Origin: Pseudooceanicola sp.
GTDB taxonomy: Bacteria; Pseudomonadota; Alphaproteobacteria; Rhodobacterales; Rhodobacteraceae
Direction: 5' to 3'
Assembly: GCA_002709085.1 (NCBI GenBank)
Contig: PAPR01000037.1
Coordinates: 1-64,000 of the forward strand
DNA: 64,000 nt
Shown here: positions 1-15,000 of the stretch, piece after piece
How the letters are laid out: every line of letters starts with the position of its first letter
Numbering within the stretch: position 1 is the stretch's first letter
Notes under the pieces: model-generated
The model's database searches: none
Told to the model about the DNA's origin: nothing
What the model saw: only the letters and a program-made list of their open reading frames with translations
Translations under genes and position numbers: made by a program

Positions 1-1
1 G

Positions 2-3000
2 TCGACGATCCATTCAGGGGCCGTCGCCGGCGCGCTGACCACGGGCGAAAGCACTGCCGTCGGCATCGGCGCGGCGTCCAACGTGATCGACGCCACCGCG
101 AACATGTCGTTCGAAAACACCATCATTTCGACCCGCGATATCGCCGAATTCTCGATCTCCAACGCGCGCGAGATCGTCGCGGTCGGGGCCGGCGCGGCCC
201 TTTCGGGCAAAGGCGCGGCAGGCGGAACCGTCCTGTTGAACATGATCCTCGGGAACGAGGCGGTCCTGACGCTCGACCGCGCGATCATGACCACCCTCTC
301 CGACGGCATCACCGCCAAGGTCGATACCACCAACGTCATCAAGAGCATCGGCATCGGCCTTGCCGGCGGGCAAAAGCTCGGCGTTGCCGGAACTGCGACC
401 GCCAACGTGATCACGGGCAAATCGGGGATCACTCTGCGCGACGCGATCCTGCGCACGGATGGCGACCTCGGTCTCGTCGTCTCTGACGGCAGCAAAATCG
501 ACAGCATTGCCGGCGGCGTCGCGCTCAGTGGCAAGACCGCAGCCGGGGCGGCCATCGCGGTCAGCACCATCACGCTCGACACCTATGTCGAGGGCGCCGG
601 GGTCACCTTGCGTTCGGGGAAGGACATATCGGCCTATGTGACCGGCGACAGCGAAATCCGGTCCCTGGCGGTCGGGGCTGGTCTCTCGGGCAAGAACGCG
701 CTCGCGGGGTCCATCGCCATCGGCCATATCAACACCGACGTCCGGGTTGAGCTTGACCTCAAGGAGCTCGATTCCGCCAACGTCTTTGCAGCCAACGCGA
801 TCCGCTCCAACACGGTGCGGATCCTCTCCGGTGCCGCCGCGCTGAGCGGTAAGAACGGGATTGCCGCCGCCATCACCGTCGCCGTGGTTCACGGCAAGGC
901 CAATTCGCTGGTGACGGCGCACAAGATCACCAGCAGCAAGAATATCTACATGGCCGCGGGGGAAAACAGCGACATCTCCACCGGCGCGGTCGGCGCGGCG
1001 GCAAGCCAGGGCAATGCGGCGGGCGGTTCGTTCAACTTCACCCAGGTCGGCAAGGCCTACACCGGGGCCACGGACGCGCGCGAGATCGAGGGCGACAACG
1101 ACACGCCGGTCGCTTCTGGCGAGGCCGCGCTGACGGCCACGGCGGATGAAGCAGCGACCCTGGCCGACACCGCCCTTGCCGAAGGGGTGGACCTGCCGGC
1201 CACCACCTCGACCAATGTCACGCCGAGCGACGACATGGAGGTGAACACCCGCTTCACCCTCACCTCCGGCGCGCTCGACATGGACAACTTTGTCACGAAT
1301 GCCTTCACCCAAGGATCCATAACCGCCTATGGCGGCGCATTGGTCGCCACTGCAAAGAATGGCGCGGGCGCCTCCATCGTGGTCAACCGCAATTACACCA
1401 AGGCAAGCTCCGAGATCGTTCTGCCTCCGTTGGCAGCGAACCGATCCCACCTGATCCGCGGCTCGATCTACAACTACGTGACCGACTACACCGACATGAC
1501 CGGCTTTTCCGTCGCCGGTGCGGCGGGTGGCAAGACGGTCGGCGCAGCGGCGATCATGGTCAACGTCTCCTCGCGCCAGATGACGGCTACGGTCCGTGGC
1601 AATGGCGGTCGGGCCGCGATCCGCATGCCGGATGACGAAGGGCCGTTTGGCTCGGGCTACATCTATTCGGGAACCAACGCCGTGACCAATGTGTCCGGTG
1701 AGGCCTATGGCGTCGGCGCGGGCAGCGACAATGGCGTCGGTGGCGCGGTCGCGGTCAACGCGCTCGGTGATCGGTTTATCTCCGAGGTGGCCCATACCGA
1801 TATCGACACCCGCCTGCGCGACGGCGCGAGCGATGTGATCGACGGCACCTTTGGCGGCGTGACGGTCGAAAACGTCGTGCAGCAGTCGGCATTGGCACGC
1901 GCCGTCGCGGGCGGCGGCGGTGGCAAGGTGGGCTTTGGCGGCAGCGCCGCGGTAAACACCGTCGACGGCATGCTCGGCGCGTTTGTCTCCAACAGCCAGC
2001 TGCGGGTCGCGACCGTCGAGGCGCTGAATGACCAGACCGTCTCGCTCGACGCGGTCGGGGGCGGAGTCTCTGCCGGGGGCAAGGCCGGTATCGGTGTCGG
2101 TGTCGCCGTGAATGACCTCAGCACCGCGCTTCTCTTGCGCCTGTCGCTGGCCGAGATCTACGCACAACGTCAGATCGATCTCAATTCGGTTCAGGACACC
2201 AGCATCCGCGGCTTTGGCATCGCGGGCGCGGTCGGCGGAAAGGCGGCGATCTCCGGCTCGGTCGCCTATAACACCAACACCAGCACCAACATGATCGACA
2301 TTATCAACAGCACGCTGGTCTCGGGCGGGTCCGCCACCATCCGTGCAGTCAACACGGTCGATTTCGGCTCTCGCGGGGGCACCGACGAAGACGCGCAGAA
2401 GAAGACGACCGGCACCGAGGAAGAGACCGCGCGCGGCTACAACATCCAGATCGCCGCCGGTGGCAAGGTCGGCGTCGGCGCGGCGGTCACGATCAACACC
2501 TCGGCCTCGACCGCCGATGTCGTCGTGGGGCAAAGCAGCCTCTCCGCCTATGGTGGCGATGCGCGTCGCGCCACCTATGCCGAGGACGAGGAATCCAAAA
2601 TGGACGGCCTCCTGATCGAGGCGGTCACCAAAAGCGACATGCGCATCACCACGGTCTCGGCCAGCGGCGGGCTTTTCGTCGGGTTGGGCGGAATCTACGC
2701 CACCAACAACATGCAGGACCTCGCGCAGGTCACCTTGGGCGAGGACGGCAATGCGGACGCCGAAGTCTCCATCAACGGGGCGATGTCGAGCCTGACCAAG
2801 GACTTCTTTGGCATCCCGCAGGATCAGGATGGCTCGGACACCCATGAGGCCGCCGGCATTCGGGTAAATGCGCGCACCCTCAACACCCTAGATTCCGTGG
2901 CCATCGCCGGGGCTGGCGGGGCCGTTGGCGGTGCGCTGCCGATCGTGACGAACTTTATCGCCTCGGACGCGCTGATCAGCTCTTACGACACCTTTGCGCG

Positions 3001-6000
3001 CAGCCACAGCGACGGGATCGAGCTGCGGACAATCACCAAGAACACCCTCGACAACACGCTTGTCAGTGCCGCCGTCGGCGGTGCCGCGCTTGGCGTGGCG
3101 GTCGGCGTGACGGACATCACATCGAACTCCGTGCTGACGCTGCGCGGCTCCACCCTGCTGGCCGAGGGCACGGGCAAAACGATCATCCTCGCCGCGGACA
3201 AGGTCAGCACGATCACATCCACCGCCATCGGTGCCGCAGCGGGTGGCGCGGACGCAGGCGGCGGGGCCGTTCAGGTCACGACCCTCGGCGGCCGGGTCGC
3301 GGCGGATGTCTCGAGCAACGAGAGCCGCGGCATCACCCAGTCACGGATCGAAGCCTCGGGCGATGTCTTCCTGCGCACGTTGCAAGACACCACCGTCGAT
3401 GGCCTGGCCGTCGGGGCCGCCGGGACGCTCGGTTTCAAGGCGCTCGGCGTTTCGGCCAATGTGATCAACCTTGAAGGCACGGCAGAAACCCTCCTGACGG
3501 GCGGCAGCTCTATCAAGGGCAGGGATGTCGTTCTCATGACCGTGGCCAACCGCACGATCACCAGTGCCAGCGGCGCGGGCGCCATTGGCAATGCGGCTCT
3601 CGGCATCGGGCTCGATTACCTCAGCCTGTCGGAATCCGCGCTCGTTGAGGTCGGCGATGACAGCCGGGTCGAGGCCCGCGATGACCTCCAGATCATCGCG
3701 CAATCCAAGGATGTGATCGACACGACGGTCGTGTCGGTCAGCGTGGGATCCCTTGGCGGGCTGTCGCTGTCCCTCGGGATTCTCGACATCGGTGGCACCG
3801 CCGCCGCGAACGCCGAAGATAGCGACGAGGAAGAGGAATTCGCCAAGGCCAAAACGGCGGTCAACGACGCGATCACCCAGGATACGACTTCGGACAAGGG
3901 CGGCGACGATGCGGCCCCCGGCGACGACAAGAACACGGCGACCTCCCTCGCCGCGATTGCGGACGGGGAGGCGGCGCTGGCCGCTTCGGTCGCGCGTCGT
4001 GGCCAGATCGACCTCGACAGCGCGCCCGAGTTCCATGGCGCGCGCGTCACCATCGGCAAGAACGCGCAGCTCACCGCGATGGATGACCTGAGCCTCGGCA
4101 CCCTCGTCGGCGGCCAGATCAGCCAGATCGCGGGCGGCGGCAGCGCAGGCGGCGTGGGCGCGGTCAATTCCGGCAATGCCATCGCCACCGTCGCCAGCCA
4201 ATCCGCGATCACGGTCGGGGCAAACACGATTATCGGCGCGGATGGCGCCCTCATCGTGACAGCGCAGCACCTTGGCGAATTCTCCGGCGACGCCACGATT
4301 GCCGACGGCACCTACCTGCACGCGCGCGCCATTCTCGGCGCGGTGTCCCTACTGGGCGCGGCCAGTGCGGGCGTTGTGCAGGTCAACGTGGATGCGGATG
4401 CGACCGTCGACATCGACAACAGTGTGGTGATGGCCGGTGTCAGCATGGGTCCGGACTCCAAGGCGCATTCGATCGAGGTGTCGGCCAAACGTGACGGGAT
4501 CGTCTCGGCCGATCTGGTCAACATCAGTGTCGGCCTCGGCGCCGGTGCGGTCGGCACGACCTTTGCTACCGCGAACCTGACGGGTGAATTGGGCGTGACC
4601 ATGAACGCGGGCGGCGGCAATGGTCGGCTGGGTGCCACGCGCGATGCCACCATTGAGGTGGAGGACGGAACCTTTGCCAACGCCAGCGCTATCGGTGCCT
4701 CGGGCGGGATCCTCTCGGGCAACGGCGTCGATGTGGACGCCAGCAACATCCTGACCGGCACCGCCAGCCTCACCGGCCTCACCTCCATCACCGGGCGCGA
4801 CGTCACCGTGCGAAACGCCAGCAAGGCGCGCAGCAAGGCGGATGGCCTCGGGGTTTCGGTCGGCGCGCTCAGCGTCGGGGCGACCCTTGTGGGCAGCACG
4901 CTCAAGACCGATCTCGAAACCGACCTGTCGGCTGACACGGTCACGGCCTCCCGCGATCTCACAGTGCGGAGCGAGATCCTCGCCCCCGACACGGACACGC
5001 ACAGCAGCCAAAGCTACGCCAACTCTTCCGCCGGCGGTCTGATCTCGGGCAACGGGGCAGAGGCGACGACGACCTTCGATTATGACATCGCCACCACGGT
5101 CGGCGGCAAGCTGACCGGCGACGATGTCACGATAGAGTCGAAATCCAGCGGCACCGCCGATGTGGACGCGGACGGCAATCAGGGCGGGCTTCTCGCCATC
5201 GGCGCCGTCGTCACCAAGGTCACCGCCCCCCGTGCCACCGCCCTCGTGACGCTGGAGAGTGGAACAGAGATCATCGGCGGGTCCGAGATCAACCTGCGCG
5301 CGATCAACGCGCCCGAATTGCGTCTGACGGCGGAATCCGGCTCCGGTGGCCTCATCTCCGGCGCAGGGGCCTCGGGGGATACGCTCATCACCGCGCGAAC
5401 CTCCGTCAACCTGCTCGACGCGACGCTTTCGGGTCTTTCGCTCAATCCCGTCGCGGTCGATGTGGCGGCCGACAGCGACATCGGCCTCTTTGGTCAGGTC
5501 GACAGCATCAACGCTTCCCTCGCGGGGGCTTCGGGCGCGAATATCGACACGAATGTCACGGCGGATTCCAACGTCCTGCTCGCGGATAACGCCGACATCA
5601 CCGCCGACAGCCTCAAGATCAAGACGCGCAACAAGGTCGACCGCCCTGCCCTCGCGGAGGATGAATTCAACCTTCAGTCCGGCTCCGGCGGCGGTCTCGA
5701 CATCGCCGCGATGGATTCCGACGCGAATGTGACCCTGACCACCGGCCTCAGCATCGGCGACGGCGCAAAGATCACGCAGCGCGACCGCTTTGACGCGACC
5801 GCCTTCAGCATCGGTCTGGAAACCGACGTGACGCTGATCGACCGTCAAAAGATGGACTCCGGCGCGGTCGTTCCCGTGCCCAAGGGCGATTCCGAGATCA
5901 TCGTGACGGCGACCGACTCCAACCTCTCCATCGGTGAAGGGGTCGAGATCTCGACCCTCGGCGGCCTCGATATCTACGCGGGCGGTCGCACCAACATCGG

Positions 6001-9000
6001 CGCAGAGGTCTTTACCACGGCCTACGGTCTGGCCGGTTTGCCGGGCGCCAGCGCCACCGCGAAATATACTGCCGATCACGCGATTGATCTTGCCAGCGGC
6101 GCGACCCTCACCAGTGCCGAGGATATCAACCTGCGGGCCGGCGGCACCGAAACCGGCCAGCAGGGCGTAACCGTCAAAGCCGAGGCGCGCGCCTACAACA
6201 ACACCGGCGTTCCCCTGTTCGACGTCCCCGATGCGACCGCCAGCGCGATCACCTCTTCCGGCGTCAACCTGTCCGAGGGCGCTTCGGTCATCTCAGAGGC
6301 CGACATCGCCGTCTTTGCCGATGCCGGACATCGCGATGTCGAAGCCTTTGCGCAGGGCAAGGACCTATACCGAACCTCTGCCGCCGCCGTCGGGTCGGTC
6401 TTTACCGAACTGGCCGGTGAAGACCCGGTCAACCTCGACTACGAAGGCGGGAAAAGCACCGACCTCTCGACCGATCTGGTCACCGTCAACGGCACCCTTC
6501 ACGCCGGTTCCCGCAACAAGCGGGTCTATGTCCTAGACACGGACGGCACCCTCAACAACGAACTTCTGGGCTTTACCGCCGAGGACGCCGAAGGCATCGA
6601 CCTACTGCGCAAGAGCAACGTCCGCCTGACCGAGACGTTGCAGGCCCAGATCGACGTTCTCGAGGCGCAACTGGCCGATACCGGCCTTGCCAGCGACGAG
6701 GCCGCCCGCACGCGCTGGCAGGCCGAACTGCGCATCCTCCAAAGCGAAAAGGCCCGCGCCGACGGGATCACCGCACCGGAATACACCTTTGGCAACATCA
6801 CGGCGCGCGAGGGCAATATCGACCTGCGCGCCGATCAGGTGCTCGGCTCGGCCAGCGGCAGCATCATCGCACCCGGTGACGCCCTGATCGATCTGCGGGT
6901 CGCCGAAGATGCCTTTGTCGTGATCAACGACCTGATCATCCCGAACGAGGAAGGCGGCATCGTCACCTTCAACGACGCCGTGGTCGCCTCCACCGCCGAT
7001 TTCCGCGATCAGGCGGCGGGCAAGCTTGGCCTGTTCGGGGACCTCATCGTCGAACAGGCCTTCACCGTGCAATCGGGCGAATCCTCCGCCGAGCCGCAGA
7101 TCAACGTCATCACCAGCGGCGATCCCGGCACGCTGACACTGGCGCAAGATGCCCTTGTGCAGAACCTGCGTGGCGCGGCCCGCCTGTCATCGCTCCGCTC
7201 CGATCTCGTCATTCGCGGCAAGGTCGAGGCATTGACCCCGACGCTGAGCGCGCCGAACGGCAGCTTCCTGCTATTCGGTCGCGAGGGTCTGCAAAACACC
7301 TCCGGGGATCCGCGCGCGCTCTATTTCGATACATACTTCAGCGATGTTCAGGACGCCGTATCCAACAGCGTGCATGACGGCGTCGAGATCAGGATCAATG
7401 GACGCGACATCTTTATCGGCACCCTGTTCGGCGAAGTAGAGTTTGGCCTCAAGCTTCCCTCGACCTTCAGCCCGGTCTCGGATCGCGCATCTACCGGCGG
7501 TCAGATCGAGGGCAAGAACGTCTACATCGTCGCCGATCAGCTCAACATCAATGGCCCGATCACCGCCGGAATCGTGAACCACAACCTGACGATCCGCGAG
7601 GCGATTGATGCCAAACTCGACAGCCTCACCCAGCCGAGCGGGGCGCAGGTCGTGCGGCTCTTCACACCCGGCGCGACCATCGGGAACGTGCTGACCTCCG
7701 CGCATATCGATCCCGGTTCGAATATCGGCGTGTCCTATGACTTCGAGACTGATCGCCTCGTTCTCGACGACATCGTCACTCAGGGCGGCCTCGTCGACAT
7801 AACGGGCAAGATCGCCTCGACCGGGGGTGGCAGCATCCAGTCGCTCGACGGGTTCGGCGAGATCGAGGTTATCTCGCATTCCACGCGCGACGTGCAACTG
7901 GGACGTGTGGACAGCGGCCAGAACACCGATGACCTCACCGGCGCGCAGGGGATCGTGCGGATCACCGACCTCAACACCCGGTTCTCGACCACCGCCAATT
8001 CGGGCTTCCTGACCACGGAATACATCCGGGTCAACAGGAACGGCACCGACCAGACCGAAGTGCGCCGCTATAGCTCGAATGCCGACCGCTTCGACGCCAA
8101 TGGCGAATTGATCACGGACTTCGGGCAATTGCTCCGCACCTCGACCAGCCAGGATGGCCGCGTCGAGAGCTACACCCCCGCCGCGCAGGACCTCGTCGTC
8201 GTCCAGACCGAAGAACGCGTCAAAGATTTCACCCTCGTCACGACCACGCGTTACAATCTCGGCATTGACGGCGACCCCGTAGCGCAGCCGCCCGAGAATA
8301 CCGAAATCGACACCACCAACACCACATCGGACCTCAAGGACGCCCCCTATCTCGTGTTGGCCACCGACCCGAACCGACCAAGTTACCGCATGACGTCCGA
8401 GCGCTATTCCAATAGCTCGATCTTCTTCAACTCTGAGGTCGTCAGCGATACGCGGATCCTCGGCTTCGGCACGGTGACGGAGCATCGCGATGTCACCCAG
8501 ACGTCTGAGGCGCGCTATTCCCACATCATCCGGGCCGACGCACCGATCCAGATCGCCTTCCGTGGTGCGGACACCGCCGATGTGGCGATCACGGTCAAGG
8601 GCAACGCCCTGCTCAACAGCCCGATCGTCAGTCAGACCGGTGAGACCACAATCGCTTCGCTCAAGGACATCACCGCGCTTAGCAACTCCGCCTTCCTCGC
8701 CACGGCGACGACCCAATTGGTCGCCTCCGGCACCATCGGCGGGCTGAACGGCGAGGCGCTGAACCTCAAGCAGGTCGCGGGCGGCCCGGTCACGGCCCTC
8801 TCACTCGGCGGCGGCGACATCGCATTGCGTTCGCCCCAGGGCGATCTGATCTTTGACCAGATCACCAGCCGCGAGACCGGCGGCCTGCGGGGCGACGTTT
8901 CCCTGACGGCAGAGCGTGACATTCGCGGCGCCAGTGGCGCGGCGCTGATCTCGGGACACGAACTGACCCTTGAATCCGAACTCGGCAAGATCGGTGGCGC

Positions 9001-12000
9001 GTTCAACACCGCGACCCGACTGGTCAGTGTCGCCGTGACGGGCGGGGTCACAGCCACCGCCGACGGCAATGTCGAGATCCAGGCGCAATCCGGCGATCTC
9101 CTCCTGCGGCGCATCACATCGCGCAGCGGCGACATCTTCCTACGCGCGCCCGAAGGCAGCGTGACCGATGGCAACCCGGTGGAGCAGGAAGACATCCGCA
9201 CCGCCGAAAACCTCGTCTCGCTCTGGACAGATCAGCTTGGCCTGATTGGCGATGGCGCGACTGCGGCCCGCAAGGCACAGCAGGAAAAGGCGCTGATCGA
9301 TGCCGAACTCGCGCGCTACCGCCAGTACTGGAACGCCCGCACGGGCACCGGCAACGGCGATCCCACGCCCTTTGTCGAGGACGCAGCACTCAAGGCCGGT
9401 CTTCTCAACGACGGGCTGAGCGAGGCGGATTACGCCACCTTCATCGCGGACCGTCAGGCGCGCCATGTCGAATGGAACGCACAAACGGCGTATGATCCGA
9501 CCTACCGCCCTGCCCTGTCGGCCAGCCAGCAAGCCGCCCTGATCGAGGGCCTCGCCCTGACGCGCGGCAATCTGGAACGCTCGATCAACGCCGAGCTGGT
9601 CCTGCGCAGCGGCACCACCCAGACCCGCATCGAGGATCCCAACCTCTTTGCCGCCGGTGACATCACGATCACCTCGCGCAACTCCATCGGTCGCGCGCTG
9701 GAGGACATCCGCATCCTCAGCCCCGTCGACAACGCGCTCAGCGCGGCTGACCTCAAGGTTCTCAGCAGTGCCGAGGTGGGCGATATCCGCACCGTCGCCG
9801 GCAGCGTCTTTGTCGCGCAGCGCGATGATGTGAACCTCGAATTCACCCGGTTCGACGAGGCCGACCGCCCCCTCGGCACCTTCGGCGCACTCTCGACCGA
9901 GGGCGATGTCCTGATCGGGACACGCACCGCGCTCAACCTCAGCGACGTGCTGTCGAACAACCTCACTCTCCTGCGCGTCGATGGCCTGCTATCGCAACCG
10001 GGTGCAGGCCTGTTGCAGGGCAAGCGGCTGGTGCTTGAAAGCGGCAGCAGCGCCGGGGTCGGCACGCGGTCCAGTGCGATCAACGTGAACGTGCTGGACG
10101 GCGGCGCTTTGGTCGCGCGCGGCGCGGGCGACATCATCCTGTCGGCCGGGGAAGATAGCCGCCTGCCGACCACCGGCAATATCCCGGTCGAGAGCATCTT
10201 TACCACCGGGCGCGTCTATCTCAGCGCGCTGGACGGGGCGATCACCGACGCCGTCATCAGCGATGCACCGCGGATCGTGGCCCAGGGCGCGACCCTCACG
10301 GCGCAGCAGATCGGCGCCCAGGGCCGGCTCCTCGGGATTGAGGCGACCGATGGCGCGGACATCTCACTGACCGCCTCCGGCAAGGTCTTTGCCAAGGCCC
10401 CCGGCGACATGCGGCTCAGCCAGTTCATCGCCACCGACGGCGGCGTGGTCACAACACCGGGCAGCCTTATCCTCAAGGGCTCTGACGACGAAACTCATGG
10501 CATCCACAGCCTGTTCGAGGCGCGCATGCTCTTCGGCGAGACCGCCGCGCTCACCGTCGAGACGGGCGGCGGCATTCACGCGAACAATCCGTTCTACAGC
10601 GCGTTCGAGGGCGGCGATCTGACCCTGCGTGTCGGTGACACCATCACCTCCGCCGCCGGCACCCTCATGACGGATGTGGATGAGATGTTGCTGGTATCGC
10701 GCGCGAACGATGGCCCCGCGACACCCTTCACCGTCGCCAACACCAGCGACGCGCTGCGATTGTTCGTTAGCCAGAACAACAATCCCGACAGCACGACGAC
10801 CTTCACCAACAGCGGCGACATCATGGATGTCACGGTGCTTGGCCATGCGATCGACCTCTTCAGCAGCACCGGGGCGATCCGCCAGGCGAGCCTTCTGGGC
10901 ACCACGGTCAACCTGCGGGCCCAGACTGAAATCGGCACGGGCGAGCTGGGCGCAAACATCTTTGCCGACAGCCTCTCCAGCTTTGTCTCCGACGGTCCGA
11001 CACGATTGACGCTTCTCGACGAGGCATTCGGCGGCGTGGTCACCAAATCCGAAATCAGCCTCGGCTCTATCCTGTCACTGGGCAGTGGCGGCATCGATAT
11101 CGCCGCCGATGGCCTCGCGGTCACGATGAGCCCGAGCGCGCTGATCGTCTCCGGCGGGGGCAATATCGACCTCGACGCCGACAGCTTTGCGATCGCCTCT
11201 GGTATCGCCAACATCGGCGCCGGTGACATCAAGGTCGCGGCTTCCGGCACCATCGCCCTCTCCGGCGCGGGCCGGGTCGAGGCGAGCAATGGCCGCGTGG
11301 CCCTGCTGAGCGACGGCACCATCGATCTGACGCGGATCTCCGCGGGCGCGAATACCGCAGACGCGATCACCCTGCACGCCGCCGCCCTCACCCTCGCGGA
11401 TCTGCCGACAGACGATGGCCTGCCCGCGCAACGGCTGATTGCGACTGGCGTGACAAATGCGGGCGCGATCCTCCGCCTCGGCAGTCTCGCCGGCCCGCTT
11501 TCGACCCAAATCGCCGTGATCGACGCAGAGGTCCGCAGTGGCGATCTCTCCCTCGACAACCTCGGGGATCTGGCTGTCGTCGACGCCAGCGTCCCGGCGG
11601 GCAACGTCACCCTGCGCACCTCGGGCACGCTGCGTCTGGGCGCGATCTCATCGCCAACCGGTCGCGCGACCCTGATCGCAAACGCCATCGACGGGCATGC
11701 GACCCTGCCCGCCACGATCAACGCCCCCGCCATCACCATGCAGGCCGGGACCGGCGGGATCGGCCAGACAACGGCTCTGCGCGTGGACACGCTGTTGAAC
11801 TCCCGCGTGACCATCGCCTCGCAGGGCAATGCGACCCTGACCGAAGTCGCGGGCGACCTCGCGTTGCAGACCGCCACGATTGATGGCGCGCTCGATCTAT
11901 TGGTCGAATCCGGCGGCCTTTCTTCCGGCATCATCAGCGCGACCCAAGGGGTCACACTGGCCTCTCTGCTCGGCCTTGGGACAGAGGGGGCGCTCTCCCT

Positions 12001-15000
12001 GACGACGCCCGAGCTCACTGCGCAAACGCTCGGCGATCTCAACGTCATCCTGAACACCCGTGACGGGGGCACCCGTTTGGGCCGTCTCTTTGTCCAGGGG
12101 GGAATCGACATCGCGGCCACGGCCACGGACGTAACGACGCTTGCCGATACGGACATCCTGTCGCTGTCCAGTGACGTGCGGATCGCCGCAAAATCCCTCA
12201 CCCTCGCGGGCGGGATCACCAGCGCTGGCGGTGATGTCACTCTGACGTCGCTCGGCGCGCTCACCATGCTCAGCAACAGCGCCTGGGTCGAGGCCTTCGG
12301 CACGGCGAGCCTCTCTGCCCAAAGCGATCTGCGCCTCAGCAATGTGACCGGCGCCCTCGCCGAGATTTCCACCAACGGCAGCCTGTCCCTGATCGCGCTC
12401 GCGGATCCCGCGACGGATGCCCATATCACCACCTCCGGTTTGGCCACCCTGCGGGCCGGATCGATCACCGGCGACGTCATGCTGACGACCCAGCTTGCCG
12501 CGCTGGACGCCATCCTGGACAGTGGCAACCTTCGCCTCAGCAATACCGGCGCGCTCGCCCTCGACGCGCAGGCTGCGACCGGCAACCTCGACATCTCCAC
12601 GCGCGGCGCGATGGTGCTGAGCCGTGCAATCGCGGCCTCGGGCGGCACGGTGACACTGAACGCGACCGACACGCTCTCCGGCGACGCGGCGATGACAGCA
12701 GGCCAGCTCGACCTCGCCAGCAGCACAGGCGACATCGTCCTCACCCTCGCCAGCGCCGACACGGTCACGATCAGTCGCGCCGCGACGGCGCAGGGTCGCA
12801 TCGCCCTCGCCTCGCAAGGCGCGATGGAGGTCGGGAACCTGGGCGCGAAAACCACCCTCTCGCTCAGCGCGGGCGGCACCGGATTGCGCAGCATCGGCAC
12901 GTCGATGCTGTCCGGCACCCGCCTCGATCTCATCGCCGCGTCCGGCAGCATCGGCTCGGCGACGAACCGGTTCATGACGGACACCTCGCACGGCGCGGAA
13001 GTCCATGCATCAGCGCAGAGTATCCATCTGACCGAAACCACCGGCGATCTCGGGATCGGCACGATCACCGCGCCGCAAACCGACATACTCCTCACCTCGG
13101 GGGCGATCCTGCGCGGCACGGTGCACGGCGCCACGACCACCCTGCGTGCCAGAGACGGCATCGGCACCGAAAAGCTGGTGTTCCTCAACGGTGGCAGCAT
13201 CGGGGCAGAGGCCACGCGCGGCGACGTGCGGTTTGACATCGACCAGACGCTCAGCGGCGGTGAGGCGACCCTGCGGTCCGTCAGCACGGGCGGCACAGGC
13301 CGGATCGAGGTTAACGCCATCGGCACCGCCCTGGCCGTCGCCGGGGGCATTACCACGGAACAGGGACGCATCACGCTCCGGTCCGGCGACCTCACGACAC
13401 ACGGCATGATTGCCTCGCGCGGCGGAGACATCGCCCTTGACCTGCGCGGCGATCTAAAGATGACCGCGATCCAGGGCGATATCGCTTCGCAAACCGGCGC
13501 CATCATCCTCGACATCGCCGGTAATGCCGAACTGGCCGAGGTGCGCACAGGGGCCGAAGAGCGCCTCGCCCTCGACGTCGCCATCGGCGGCGAGGTAACA
13601 AACGCGCCCGGCGTGGTGAACGAGCGGCTCGAAGCCATGGGTCGCGGGGCCTCTGCCAAGGTTCGCATCGGCTCTTCGGCGATCAAGGGTCCGCTCGGAT
13701 TCGAGACGCGGGTCAATACGCTCGACATTATTCAGGCCGAGGGCGATCTGCACCTCAACAACCTCGCGGAACTGAACCTCACCTATGGCGAGGCCACCAC
13801 CGGCGCGCTTGAGATCTTCGCCGGCGGCTCGCTCTACTTCCAGCGGGCCAAGGCTGCCGCGGGACAGAAACTGATCCTCGCCTCCGGCGGTGGTGTCCAT
13901 GCCGCGAACGGCACGCTGGAGGGCGATTTCATCGGTCTCTATGGCTTTGGCGGATCGGTGGATGACGCGTTCGACAGCCCGCTCACCGTCGATACCAAGG
14001 CGGGCGCAATCGTGCAGGTCTACGCCAAGGACAACATCAACCTGCGTGAAACTTCCGGAGATCTGACGCTCGCCTATGCCATCTCCGATATCGACAATCT
14101 GGTGATTTCCGGCGCCGGAGATGTGACTGCCGGTCTCTTGGGCGCGCAAGGCAGCCTCAGCGCTTCGGCCGATCAATCGCTGCGCATTAACCGTATCGGC
14201 GGTGCCTCGGTGCGGATCGAGGATGCAGTCGCGCTCGGTCTCGTCCGCCCGGACTTCTACGGCGTCGCCACGGCCAAGGCTCCGACCACCGCGACCCTCA
14301 CGGCGGCGGCAAACCTCAACACCGGGCCGGTCGCCGCGCGCGACCGGGTGGCGCTGGTCGGTCAGTCCGTTCAGGCAACGCTGATCAGCGAGACACCGCA
14401 GGACGGCCTGACCGTCAGCCTCACCGGACCGCGTGGCGGCTTCGCCCGTACGGCCAACGTGCAGGTGATCGGTCAAGGCCCCCTCTCCCTGCTCGCTGAC
14501 CCGCTCGCGCCGCAGACGGCCAGCACCCTTGGCTTTGCGCCCCAGTTCACAGGCGCCGTGACGCTGGACGGGGCCAGGATCGGTCAGGCCGGCAGTACCG
14601 CGAGTTTCGCCACAGGTGGCACGTCCCTGACCGTGCGCAACACCCAGATCGACGGCAACGTGCGGTTCAAGCAACGCAGCTTCAGCCTCTTGACCCAGAC
14701 TGTGGAAAGCGCGCTGAACCCCGAAGACACTGAACAAGCGCTCACCCTCGCCGGCGGCGCGGTCGACTTCGAGATCCGGAATGAGACGGACCTGACCGTG
14801 CGCGACCTGACCCTGTTGCGGCGTCTGTTAGCCACGACCCTCGCCCAGCTCGTCGCGCAGGACGTCGGCATCACGGATGTGACCGACATCGTTGAGGCGA
14901 CAGTTCAGATAGGCCCGCAGCAACCCGGAACCGCCGAACGCGCGATCACGCTGATCTCGATCACCGTGCAGACCCCTGCTGGCGATCGCCGCCAGATCGT

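Noticed and set aside
14-2845. Long antisense frame opposite the adhesin-like gene
   Set aside because: It mirrors a repetitive GC-rich gene and has Arg/Asp/Gly-rich composition without any domain; a frame shadow.
10594-13728. 1,044-residue antisense frame
   Set aside because: Ser/Pro/Arg-rich low-complexity product opposite beta-helix repeats, no recognisable domain; a shadow.
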